From contig DHDG01000027.1 in assembly GCA_002399265.1 (NCBI GenBank), positions 4,097 through 30,539 on the forward strand: a stretch of DNA of 26,443 nt, read 5' to 3'. Of this stretch, positions 15,972-22,944 are shown in pieces. Positions within the stretch are counted from its first letter, which is position 1; every line of letters starts with the position of its first letter. This stretch comes from Firmicutes bacterium UBA4882. Its GTDB lineage: Bacteria; Bacillota; UBA4882. The translations under genes and the position numbers were made by a program. The notes under the pieces were generated by a model. The model was not told the origin of the DNA. It did not search any database and saw nothing but the letters and a program-made list of their open reading frames with translations.

Positions 15972-16661
15972 ATGAGAGAATTTGACTCTCCGGTAATCAT
16001 GGGATTCCCCCTAAGAGGAGAGTGGCAGTCACCCAATACTCCAGGGAAAAGGATTCCAAGTCACGGCACAGACCAATTAGGAGAGCGCTATGCTTTCGAT
16101 TTCTTGCAGGTCGACTGGACGAGAAAGGGTTGGCCGTTTTATCAGATAACTCCGGCACAGTACCTATTCTTTGGAGTACCCCTAAATAAGTGTTATGGCT
16201 GGGGTCAGGAAGTATATGCGCCTTCCAGCGGAGAAATTATCAAAGCCGAAGACGGACACAAAGAAAGGCCTAGAGTTCATTTGGTTTCTGATTTGTTTGT
16301 TGCTCTAAAGAATGCTTATACGTTTGACGCTGAAAAAGATGACCTTAGGTCTGTTGCAGGCAACTATGTTATTATGAAATGCTCTGATCATGTTTACGCT
16401 GCATTCGCACATTTGCAAATGGGGTCCGTTACAGTATCAGCAGGTCAGGTTGTTAGAAAAGGCGATGTATTGGGGAAAGTAGGGCATTCAGGCAATTCGA
16501 CAGCTCCGCATCTGCATTTTCAGCTTATGGACAGGAGCGATATGATCTCGGCAAAAGGTATCCCTTGTGCTTTCGAGCAGTATGAGAAATTTCAGGATGG
16601 CGAATGGGTAACAGTATATAATGGAGTTCCGTCAGACACGGATAGAATAAGGTTCGTTTAA
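15972..16661 (+). CDS. M23 family (LytM-like) metallopeptidase, no signal peptide
   Basis: The 229-residue protein has the zinc-site pattern of M23 peptidases: His31 in SHGTDQ, Asp43 in RYAFDF, His147 in FAHLQMGS, and PHLHF with His180 and His182. It also has VVRKGDVLGKVGHSGNS, the usual strand before the last motif. The family cuts peptidoglycan cross-bridges, but no signal peptide or membrane anchor is visible, so the protein may be cytoplasmic, released by lysis, or act on another substrate. GGGGGAGGGACGAA lies before the ATG; a start at 15945 is less likely. It has no evident operon partners. Confidence 0.82.
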   Translation: MREFDSPVIMGFPLRGEWQSPNTPGKRIPSHGTDQLGERYAFDFLQVDWTRKGWPFYQITPAQYLFFGVPLNKCYGWGQEVYAPSSGEIIKAEDGHKERPRVHLVSDLFVALKNAYTFDAEKDDLRSVAGNYVIMKCSDHVYAAFAHLQMGSVTVSAGQVVRKGDVLGKVGHSGNSTAPHLHFQLMDRSDMISAKGIPCAFEQYEKFQDGEWVTVYNGVPSDTDRIRFV

Positions 16662-16959
16662 TAGTGCAACCGCTCGTGGCCTGTATCGTTGTGTTTTCGA
16701 CCCACATCAGAGTAAAACGAGAATTTAGGGGGCTTGCTGACAATAAGGTACCCGCGCTGCATTGCGTAGGGTGACTTGCAGACATATTTGTGAGATATGG
16801 TTTGAGGTTGAATATACCAAAATTGATGTTGTCAATCATTCAAAAAAATGGTTGCCGAAAGCTATGAGGCAGTCTACCATATGTTAGCCAAACTGGATCA
16901 GGCCTATAGCGCCTGAGTGCCAGAACGCTGGTATCATGCTTGGTTTGGAGGCCGTTCTA
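16662..16959. other. Intergenic stretch with decayed sequence
   Basis: No complete gene is visible. A 22-codon frame ending at 16916 (KMVAESYEAVYHMLAKLDQA) has the look of the tail of a lost gene. A good ribosome binding site (TTGGAGG) for the next gene lies at 16944-16950. Confidence 0.35.
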
Positions 16960-17820
16960 ATGAACCTCACTAATGACGTAGTACTCAAAACGCTGCTTAA
17001 TTACGCAGATAATGATGATAATATCCGGGCTGTGCTGATGGAAGGCTCACGAGCATTTGGGGCGGTTGATCAATATAGCGATTATGATATCGTCTATGCG
17101 ACCGTGTCGAGTGAGCCATATTTCAACGACGCCATTTTGCCCTTTTTAACCGAGCATTTCGGCGAAATCGCGGTGATGCAGACCCCTGACAATGGCGATC
17201 CGCACGACGTTTATACCCATCTGATCCAGTTTGCCAGTGGCGTGCGGATCGACCTTACCTTTAATTCGATCGCTTTTCTGCGCCGGGTGCCACGGGAAAG
17301 CGCGACTGCTATACTGATGGACAAGGATGGCTTGTTTGCAGGGACCGCGCCACCAAGTGATGCGGATTTCTGGATCAAAAGGCCAAGTTCTGCGGAATTT
17401 CGCACGCACTGCAACGAGTTTTGGTGGTGTGCACCATATGTCGCTAAGGCTGTTGTCAGAGATCAAATCCTGCATGCACTGGAGATTCTTGGCGAATTTA
17501 TTCGCAAAGAATACCGCACAATGCTTTCTTATCTGGCTGGTGTGCATCGTGACTGGGAGCGCGTAAATGTGGGTAAACACTGCACCAATATCAAACAGCT
17601 GTTGCCACCAGACGCCATCCATTATTACGGCGCTTTGATGAACAGCTACGTTCCGGCAGACGGGGCGCAGATTCTTCTGGCGCTTGAAATGCTCTTGTCA
17701 AAATACAACACCTTGGCCGCGACTGTTGCGAAAGCGCTCGATTATCAGTATGATTCCGAGGAAGCAGCGAAAACCATGCGGTTTATCCAGGCACGATTTG
17801 GCAATAAGACAGCTGTGTAG
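16960..17820 (+). CDS. ANT(6)/AadK-like aminoglycoside 6-adenylyltransferase
   Basis: The 286-residue protein matches the streptomycin adenylyltransferase family in length and motifs. The nucleotidyltransferase signature is GSRAFG (residues 29-34), followed by SDYDIVYA with catalytic Asp41 and Asp43, and RIDLTFNS supplies the third acidic residue. KRPSSAEFRTHCNEFWWC and HRDWERVNVGKHC are typical of the C-terminal substrate domain. Members adenylylate streptomycin at the 6-position, but chromosomal homologues in Bacillota are often of uncertain activity. I chose ATG 16960 because TTGGAGG is 8 bases upstream; ATG 16936 is in frame but lacks such a site. Confidence 0.85.
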   Translation: MNLTNDVVLKTLLNYADNDDNIRAVLMEGSRAFGAVDQYSDYDIVYATVSSEPYFNDAILPFLTEHFGEIAVMQTPDNGDPHDVYTHLIQFASGVRIDLTFNSIAFLRRVPRESATAILMDKDGLFAGTAPPSDADFWIKRPSSAEFRTHCNEFWWCAPYVAKAVVRDQILHALEILGEFIRKEYRTMLSYLAGVHRDWERVNVGKHCTNIKQLLPPDAIHYYGALMNSYVPADGAQILLALEMLLSKYNTLAATVAKALDYQYDSEEAAKTMRFIQARFGNKTAV

Positions 17821-17947
17821 GCTTTTTCCTGATTTAAGGCAGGTTTAAGGTTCATATCAGCTGTATGGCAGGTTCGAATGCTATTAAGACACGCAATAGC
17901 GCTTCAAATTGATTATCATATACCGCAAAAGGGGAGGGGCTAAGTTT

Positions 17948-17983
17948 ATGGCCGCCAGGAAACGCAATGGGGCGATGACATGA
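17948..17983 (+). CDS. Putative 11-aa leader peptide
   Basis: GGGGAGGGG precedes an ATG at a good distance, and the frame encodes MAARKRNGAMT before stopping at TGA, which overlaps the next gene's start as ATGA. This is a typical translational-coupling arrangement. It may be a true leader or simply a decayed gene start; no stem-loop is evident. Confidence 0.3.
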   Translation: MAARKRNGAMT

Positions 17984-18567
17984 AGAAGATAACCGTGTTT
18001 TATTACGATGAATTCGCGGAATTTGAAATTGTTTTGGCCCTTCTGCTGCTTAGGCGCACCAGTGCGGTAACCACTGTCGCATTGGAAAAACGCAATTATC
18101 AAAGTGAAGAATTACAGTGGTATTGTAACGAAAACACCCTGGAAGATGTGGATCCATCTCAAATTGATTTGCTGCTGATTCCAGGTGGTGACTCACGGGC
18201 AATGTTTGAAAACATGGAATTAAAGCGGTTTATTGATAATGTGGTGAGAAGTGGCGGAAAAGTAGCGAGTATTTGCGGCGGATCAGAACTTTTGGCAGCT
18301 CTCGGTTTCCTGGATGGTAGACGCTGTACCGGCAACACCAGTGGTGTTTTCGAGACAGACGAATCATATCCATACTATGAGAAAGCTCTTTTGGTGAATG
18401 ATGAATACGTGGTTGTCGATGGTCCTTTCATTACTGGCCAGGGTCAAGCTTATGCTGAATTTGCAGTGGAAGTAGCACGCCAAATGGGCAATTTGGCTGA
18501 TGATGCTGACTTTGCTGATAAACTGAAGTGGCTCAAAAACATTAGAGACTCGGAGACGGAAACATGA
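17980..18567 (+). CDS. DJ-1/PfpI family protein
   Basis: The 195-residue protein has the flavodoxin-like DJ-1/PfpI fold: MKKITVFYYDEFAEFE at the start, LLLIPGGDSRAMFEN, and the nucleophile-elbow segment VASICGGSELLAALG with the candidate Cys99. Family members are cysteine hydrolases, glyoxalases or chaperone-like stress proteins; the activity here is not fixed by sequence. Its start codon overlaps the stop of an 11-codon upstream frame that has a stronger ribosome binding site, so translation may be coupled. A terminator follows at 18797. Confidence 0.82.
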   Translation: MKKITVFYYDEFAEFEIVLALLLLRRTSAVTTVALEKRNYQSEELQWYCNENTLEDVDPSQIDLLLIPGGDSRAMFENMELKRFIDNVVRSGGKVASICGGSELLAALGFLDGRRCTGNTSGVFETDESYPYYEKALLVNDEYVVVDGPFITGQGQAYAEFAVEVARQMGNLADDADFADKLKWLKNIRDSETET

Positions 18568-18796
18568 TAGGCTTTTGTATGATCGCCAATGAACGTTCCA
18601 TCAAGATATTCGACTGGGGTTCAAGAGAGAGGGAACATCCGCCAACCCCTCGGTAGACGCTCAATAGAGCATACCGAACTACACAGGCAGATTACTGATA
18701 AGGGTGTAAGAGCCACCATTGACTTAACGCTGATAATCCCCAGCCGACAAGTTTTAGTAATCCAACCAAGCAGGATCAAGCGCAGCATTAAAATTT
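18568..18796. other. Intergenic region without recognisable gene
   Basis: The + strand contains an open frame from 18589, but its translation is low in hydrophobic periodicity and crosses the terminator, so I do not call it. No remnant of a known family is recognisable here. Confidence 0.4.
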
Positions 18797-18832
18797 GGGC
18801 GCTCTGCACTAATTCCGCAGAGCGCCTTTTTT
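18797..18832 (+). terminator. Rho-independent terminator (possibly bidirectional)
   Basis: GGCGCTCTGC pairs with GCAGAGCGCC across a 9-base loop and is followed by TTTTTT on the + strand. It lies between the convergent DJ-1/PfpI and coat-protein genes and may serve both. Confidence 0.88.
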
Positions 18833-18851
18833 GGTTAGTACTCGTTTCTTT

Positions 18852-19337
18852 TTATTGTTGAGGGTTATACATTCCCTTGCTCTGCATATAAGCAAAGATT
18901 GCCTCTCCGTGTTCCTGCTCTTCCTTTTGAATATGATTTAAGGCGTTGCGTATATTGTGGTCTCTAAACTCAAAAATGGCCGTGTCATAAGTTGAGGAAA
19001 CATACTTTTCAGTCGAAAGTATGTCCTTACATAAGTCGGCGTCATTTTGATTGGCAATGCCGACTTGAATACGATTCGGATTTGGCTGTGTCTGTTGTTG
19101 CATCTGTTGCTGCTGTTGTTGGCCTTGTTGCTGGTTCAGGTTCGGAACTTGGCCGCTGAGGATTTGATTAATCGTATTGTAGTGCTGCTGTTCATGCTGA
19201 CCGTGATTTGAGAATAGCTGCTTCAATTGCGGATCTTGTGCTTGATTCGCATAACTGGAGTATTTCTTAATGCAAATTTCCTCATGCGACTTTTGGTCTT
19301 CCAGGAGATATCTTTCTTTAGTATTTAAATGTGTCAC
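18852..19337 (-). CDS. CotF-type spore coat protein
   Basis: The 161-residue protein has two helical segments in the ferritin-like pattern of spore coat protein CotF: LLEDQKSHEEICIKKYSSYA in the first half, and LCKDILSTEKYVSSTYDTAI plus IRNALNHIQKEEQEHGEAIF in the second. They flank a linker of about 20 residues that is almost all Gln (QQQGQQQQQQMQQQTQ). The start is a GTG (codon at 19335-19337) with GGGAGGGG 5 bases upstream; the longer frame to 19352 would start inside that site. It is presumably made late in sporulation, in the mother cell. It points to an endospore-forming host. Confidence 0.88.
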   Translation of the reverse strand: MTHLNTKERYLLEDQKSHEEICIKKYSSYANQAQDPQLKQLFSNHGQHEQQHYNTINQILSGQVPNLNQQQGQQQQQQMQQQTQPNPNRIQVGIANQNDADLCKDILSTEKYVSSTYDTAIFEFRDHNIRNALNHIQKEEQEHGEAIFAYMQSKGMYNPQQ

Positions 19338-19544
19338 CAAAACCCCTCCCACATTAGAATCTGCTCGCGCAGCCAGAAATATTCATCGCTGCGCACAAGA
19401 GACAAAATACCCCTACTTGAGGAACTGCTGATCTTCGCATCCGTCATTGTGGCTTTGAGGATGACGATAGTCAACACACTGTTGTAATAAGACAGGTGTT
19501 GTGATAGGATTAAGTTAAAATTAGCCAAGGGAGGACGGATAAAA

Positions 19545-20348
19545 GTGGCGGCTGAAAAGGCTCCAAAGAAACGCGAGTTTGTAACTGTCAACAAATCTAC
19601 CACCAAGACTTCCACTTCCGCCGAAGCCGAAAAGTCCCCGAAGAGCAGGGCAACGATCAGGCGTATTTTCGCTGTGGTCCTGTGGTTGGTTGCGATTGCT
19701 TTCGAGGCGCTCGTAATTTTCTATCTTAATGGAACGCTTTACGTATCCGGCGATCAGATGACGCTGCTCATTGTTGGCATCGGGCTCGACCTTGCCTGCG
19801 TGGTCATCGGTTCGCTGCTCTGGAAAAAGGCCAATCGTATCGACCCGGCCTCCAAGAAGAATAAGGTTAAATTCTTTTTATGGAATAATATGGGCGTAAT
19901 TGCAGCGGTACTGGCATTTCTCCCGCTGTTAATCCTGCTCATTAAGAACAAAAATCTTGATGAAAAAACCAAGAAAATTGTGACGGTCGTCGCGGCCATA
20001 GCACTAGTGGCTGCGGTGGGTTTGTCCATCGACTACAATCCGGCCTCGCAGGAAGATCTGGAAGCCGCACAGGCTGAATTAGGCGGTGACCAGGTTTATT
20101 GGACAAGGTGGGGACGCTCATTCCACCTCGATCCGGATTGTCATACATTGCTGAACTCATCTGTAGTCTTCCAGGGTCCGATCGAGGAGGCCTTTGAGGC
20201 TAATCGCAATGACCCCTGTGATTTCTGCGCCTCCAGTTTTGGTGCCGTGGATCAGATTGAAGACAGTGTCGAAGACGTCATTGAGGGCATTGAGGATGAG
20301 GTCTTCGGGGACGCGGACGCTGAGGACGTAGAAGGCACTGATTATTAA
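19545..20348 (+). CDS. Membrane protein with C-terminal Cys/His motif and acidic tail
   Basis: I do not recognise the family. The 267-residue protein has a Lys/Ser/Thr-rich cytoplasmic N-terminus (residues 1-38), about four membrane helices (near 40-62, 75-92, 112-132 and 142-160), then a soluble domain. That domain holds VYWTRWGRSFHLDPDCHTL and NDPCDFCASSF, a pattern of His/Cys residues resembling the small Ada-type metal-binding modules. A very acidic tail follows (EDVIEGIEDEVFGDADAEDV). GGGAGG precedes the GTG start. A terminator lies directly after it, so it is a single transcription unit, divergent from the coat-protein gene. Confidence 0.72.
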   Translation: MAAEKAPKKREFVTVNKSTTKTSTSAEAEKSPKSRATIRRIFAVVLWLVAIAFEALVIFYLNGTLYVSGDQMTLLIVGIGLDLACVVIGSLLWKKANRIDPASKKNKVKFFLWNNMGVIAAVLAFLPLLILLIKNKNLDEKTKKIVTVVAAIALVAAVGLSIDYNPASQEDLEAAQAELGGDQVYWTRWGRSFHLDPDCHTLLNSSVVFQGPIEEAFEANRNDPCDFCASSFGAVDQIEDSVEDVIEGIEDEVFGDADAEDVEGTDY

Positions 20349-20361
20349 AGTCCGAATCTGT

Positions 20362-20394
20362 AACCTCCCGTTATCAAGCGTAACGGGAGGTTTT
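20362..20394 (+). terminator. Rho-independent terminator
   Basis: AACCTCCCGTTA pairs perfectly with TAACGGGAGGTT across a 7-base loop and runs into TTTGATT. It ends the membrane-protein transcript 14 bases after the stop. Confidence 0.88.
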
Positions 20395-20477
20395 GATTAT
20401 GCTGATGTAATCGACGCGCGGTGCGCACGAAAAGTCAGTTGCGGTCGCGCAAGCCGCATTGAATGGAGGCCGTAATA

Positions 20478-21341
20478 ATGGACTTAGCAAAAACGCTTAA
20501 AGATACACTGCTGGGCAGCACCAGTATCAAGACGCTGAGCGAGACTTCGGGTGCCAATAAGAGTCAGGTGCAACAAGTTCTGCAGGACGCATTGCCAACA
20601 CTGGTGCAGAGCATGCAAAAAAATGCGTCCACCAAATCCGGGGCGGATTCGCTCTCAAAGGCGTTATCTGATCATGCGAAGGATGATACCAGCAATATTG
20701 GTTCTTTCCTGAAAAATGTCGATCTCGAGGATGGCGCGAAAATTCTTGGTCACATCTTGGGAGATAAGACCAGCACGGTAGAAACCGGTGTAGCGAAGAA
20801 GTCAGGTTTGACCGCGAGTCAGGCCGGCACCATTTTAGCCACTGCCGCTCCGTTGTTATTGAATTTGCTTGGCCAAAAGAAGGAAGAAGAAGATCAAAAC
20901 GAAAATGAGTCTGGCGGACTGTTTAGCGTGTTGGCTTCGGCGCTATTGGGCGGAAATGATGATAAAAATGGCAGCAGCGGCGGTAATAATAGTCTAGGAG
21001 AAACACTGGCGGACGGCCTGGGTGATGTGCTGGCTGTAGGCTTAGGCTCATTGCTGAGCGGTGGCGGCAAAAGCAAGGGTAAGAGTAAAAGTAAAAGCAG
21101 CAGCAGTGGCGGGATACTCGGCGGTCTGATCGGTTCGCTGTTGAGCGGGGCGACTGGAACGCCTGCCGCTGATACTAAGAAAAAGGCGACTACCAGGAAG
21201 ACTACAACTAAGACTGCAACCGCAAAAAGGGCGACTACTTCTTCGAAGACAACAACAGCGAAAAAGGCCACCACTGCCAAGAAGCAGACTACTACCGCCA
21301 AAAAGGCTTCTACTGCCAAGACAACCACTAAGAAAAAGTAA
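20478..21341 (+). CDS. DUF937 protein with histone-H1-like C-terminal tail
   Basis: The 287-residue protein has an N-terminal YidB/DUF937-like region (LAKTLKDTLLGSTSIKTLSE, then ILGHILGDKTSTVETGVAKK, SGLTASQAGTILATAAPLLL), a Gly/Ser-rich middle with repeated GG-LLSG and ASALLGG elements, and a tail of about 55 residues made almost only of Lys, Thr, Ala and Arg in AKKATT/AKKTTT steps. Such tails resemble those of histone H1 and bacterial H1-like DNA-binding proteins, so nucleoid or DNA binding is a reasonable inference. GGAGG lies 9 bases before the ATG at 20478; an ATG at 20463 overlaps that site. A weak hairpin follows at 21432. The function of DUF937 is not established. Confidence 0.82.
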   Translation: MDLAKTLKDTLLGSTSIKTLSETSGANKSQVQQVLQDALPTLVQSMQKNASTKSGADSLSKALSDHAKDDTSNIGSFLKNVDLEDGAKILGHILGDKTSTVETGVAKKSGLTASQAGTILATAAPLLLNLLGQKKEEEDQNENESGGLFSVLASALLGGNDDKNGSSGGNNSLGETLADGLGDVLAVGLGSLLSGGGKSKGKSKSKSSSSGGILGGLIGSLLSGATGTPAADTKKKATTRKTTTKTATAKRATTSSKTTTAKKATTAKKQTTTAKKASTAKTTTKKK

Positions 21342-21431
21342 GGCAAGGCAACTGGGAGGGCGGATTCCATCCTGACCAGGACCAGTTGACAGCCGGCAGC
21401 CGATGAAGAAGAAAAAGCGATGCTAAAGAAA

Positions 21432-21458
21432 AGAGTCGCCCATGTGCAGGGCGGCTCT
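21432..21458 (+). terminator. Weak terminator-like hairpin
   Basis: AGAGTCGCCC pairs with GGGCGGCTCT with one mismatch across a 7-base loop, followed by ATTAATC with no real T-run. It lies between convergent genes and may end either transcript. Confidence 0.45.
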
Positions 21459-21505
21459 ATTAATCACTGCGTGACCATGTAAGCGTTTGACGAAAGCGTT
21501 TTGAC

Positions 21506-21910
21506 CTAATACTGCATTAAACGGGGCAGTTTGGCTGCTTGGTCAATCCAATCCTGAACCTGCTTTTCGGTGGGCAGCTTTCTGACAAGCGGTCTAGCTT
21601 CGTTAACTTCCACCATTTTCTTAAACAGTTTTTCCGCTTTGCGTCCTGCAAGTTCGGGGACAGTGTCTACGCCGGCTGCTTCGAGCAATTCGGCATATTG
21701 GCCGCCAATTCCCTTGATGCGGGCGAGATCGGCATGGTTTGTCCAAGTAAGAATTAGCTTCTCAGAGATTCCTGTTTTTTCGGCAAGCTGCGCTCTACCC
21801 TTTTTTGTGGAGCAGGTTTCCAGTAGTGCTTCCATTGATTTCACACCAGAAGCATTCAACTTTTGCTCGTAGGCTTCGCCGATTCCTTCGATAACGCTAA
21901 GTTTTGCCAT
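21506..21910 (-). CDS. DUF4332 helix-hairpin-helix protein
   Basis: The 134-residue protein consists of two helix-hairpin-helix-type repeats: AKLSVIEGIGEAYEQKLNAS near the N-terminus and ADLARIKGIGGQYAELLEAA in the middle, with GISEKLILTW between. The closing segment VQDWIDQAAKLPRLMQY is usual for DUF4332. HhH motifs often contact DNA non-specifically, so a DNA-related role is inferred, not shown. The ATG at 21910 has AGGAG 8 bases upstream. It faces the DUF937 gene convergently. Confidence 0.82.
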   Translation of the reverse strand: MAKLSVIEGIGEAYEQKLNASGVKSMEALLETCSTKKGRAQLAEKTGISEKLILTWTNHADLARIKGIGGQYAELLEAAGVDTVPELAGRKAEKLFKKMVEVNEARPLVRKLPTEKQVQDWIDQAAKLPRLMQY

Positions 21911-22234
21911 ACCATTCGCTCCTTTCAAAAGTGCAATAAAAACGGTTAGAATATAGCTTCTGAAATAACCATATCAAAAACACTGCAAAAATACAAGCTT
22001 GACCGGCGCACGGGACGGTCCTTTGACACAAGGGGACGGTTCTTTTGTGTCATTTTGCGGAGAACATTGTGGAAATGACACAAAAGAACCGTCCCCTTGT
22101 GTCTTTCCCCGGTAGGAGGATTCTGGAGAAGGATGGTGGAATTGACTGCCGAGTGGAAAGAAGAGGCTTCAAAGCATAGGTGTTGCTTAAGGTTAAAACA
22201 TGGCAATTATCACGCTGAAAGGCCGGTGTAAAAG
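21911..22234. other. Intergenic region with long palindrome
   Basis: It contains the perfect inverted repeat at 22025-22103 and otherwise no recognisable gene. It is the divergent promoter region of the flanking genes. I see no convincing promoter hexamers. Confidence 0.4.
22025..22103. repeat. GGGGACGGTTC-type inverted repeat, copy 2
   Basis: Two 31-base arms (22025-22055 and 22073-22103) are perfect reverse complements around a 17-base loop. The arm begins GACACAAGGGGACGGTTC and ends TTTTGTGTCATTT. It lies in a divergent intergenic region, so it is unlikely to be a simple terminator. Confidence 0.92.
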
Positions 22235-22798
22235 ATGCGCCGAAAAGACCGCGAAATGAGTATCGAGTTTGGTCTGGCAGTGATCGATCAGGCCAGCTAT
22301 GGTGTAGTCTCAATGATTGATGCCGAGGGACACCCTTATGGAATTCCTTTGTCAATTGTCCGAGACGGGCCGACCTTATACTTCCATTCTGCAAAGGAAG
22401 GCAAAAAGGTAGAGATCTTTGAGAAGAACCCGCAGGTCAGCGTGGCCTTTATTGGAGCAGTCAATGTTCCCGAACACTACACTGACGCGGAGTTGGATGC
22501 AATAGCATTAGATGAATCAAGGTTGGCCTTGCTGACAAGTAAGGTGTTTACAACAGAATACGAGTCCGCCGTGGTAATAGGGATCGTAAAGCTGGTTGAA
22601 GATGCGGCAACGAAAATTAACGCCATGCGGTTGATCTGTGGAAAATTCACCCCAACAAAAATGCCCTATTTCGAGATGGCAATTGCGTCAGGGTTGGATC
22701 ATACCAATGTTTATCAAATCGAAATACAGGAAATCAGAGCCAAAAGAAAAAAGTATGATCAACATGGCGAAGAGATGAAATGGGGCCGCATGGATTAA
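22235..22798 (+). CDS. Pyridoxamine 5'-phosphate oxidase-like flavoprotein
   Basis: The 187-residue protein has the split-barrel flavin-binding fold of the PNPOx/NimA-like group: YGVVSMIDAEGHPYGIPLSI near residues 21-40, and DGPTLYFHSAKEGKKVEIFE next, with the FHSA-x-GKK motif that binds FMN phosphate. NPQVSVAFIG and the later SAVVIGIVKLVED complete the barrel. Some relatives confer nitroimidazole resistance by nitroreduction, most have unknown substrates. The ATG has only a weak AAAGG site about 12 bases upstream. A short reading frame follows 3 bases after its stop. Confidence 0.84.
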   Translation: MRRKDREMSIEFGLAVIDQASYGVVSMIDAEGHPYGIPLSIVRDGPTLYFHSAKEGKKVEIFEKNPQVSVAFIGAVNVPEHYTDAELDAIALDESRLALLTSKVFTTEYESAVVIGIVKLVEDAATKINAMRLICGKFTPTKMPYFEMAIASGLDHTNVYQIEIQEIRAKRKKYDQHGEEMKWGRMD

Positions 22799-22801
22799 GC
22801 G

Positions 22802-22912
22802 ATGCCGTCAAACACTATTATGCATAATATTATTACTCAGACAGGCTATTCACTGGACGATGTCGAAGAATCTTTGTTGCTGAAAATAGGATTGGGAGGT
22901 GATGCAAAATAG
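22802..22912 (+). CDS. Small ORF, 36 aa, unknown
   Basis: The frame begins three bases after the flavoprotein stop and reads MPSNTIMHNIITQTGYSL, then DDVEESLLLKIGLGGDAK. It could be translated by coupling and it lies directly before the DUF1538 gene. No homology is recognised. It may be a real microprotein or chance. Confidence 0.3.
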   Translation: MPSNTIMHNIITQTGYSLDDVEESLLLKIGLGGDAK

Positions 22913-22944
22913 TTTCATAATGCATATTGGAAAGGAAGAGACTT

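Noticed and set aside
17146..17622. 158-codon open frame on the - strand over the ANT(6)-like gene
   Set aside because: It is opposite a well-supported nucleotidyltransferase and has no recognisable domain or start signal.
18589..18861. 90-codon + strand frame after the DJ-1/PfpI gene
   Set aside because: It runs across a strong terminator and into the end of the coat-protein gene, and its translation has no familiar motif.
19080..19135. CAGCAG-type repeat suggestive of a simple microsatellite
   Set aside because: It encodes the poly-Gln linker of the CotF-like protein in frame; I treat it as coding.
21170..21340. Repeated AAG/ACT-rich units resembling a short tandem or CRISPR-like repeat
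   Set aside because: The units are irregular codon-level repeats of a Lys/Thr/Ala tail in an open frame, not spaced identical repeats.
20894..21370. 158-codon open frame on the - strand across the Lys/Thr/Ala-rich tail
   Set aside because: It mirrors the low-complexity tail (runs of Val, Leu, Ala, Phe), has no ribosome binding site, and lies wholly opposite the DUF937 gene.
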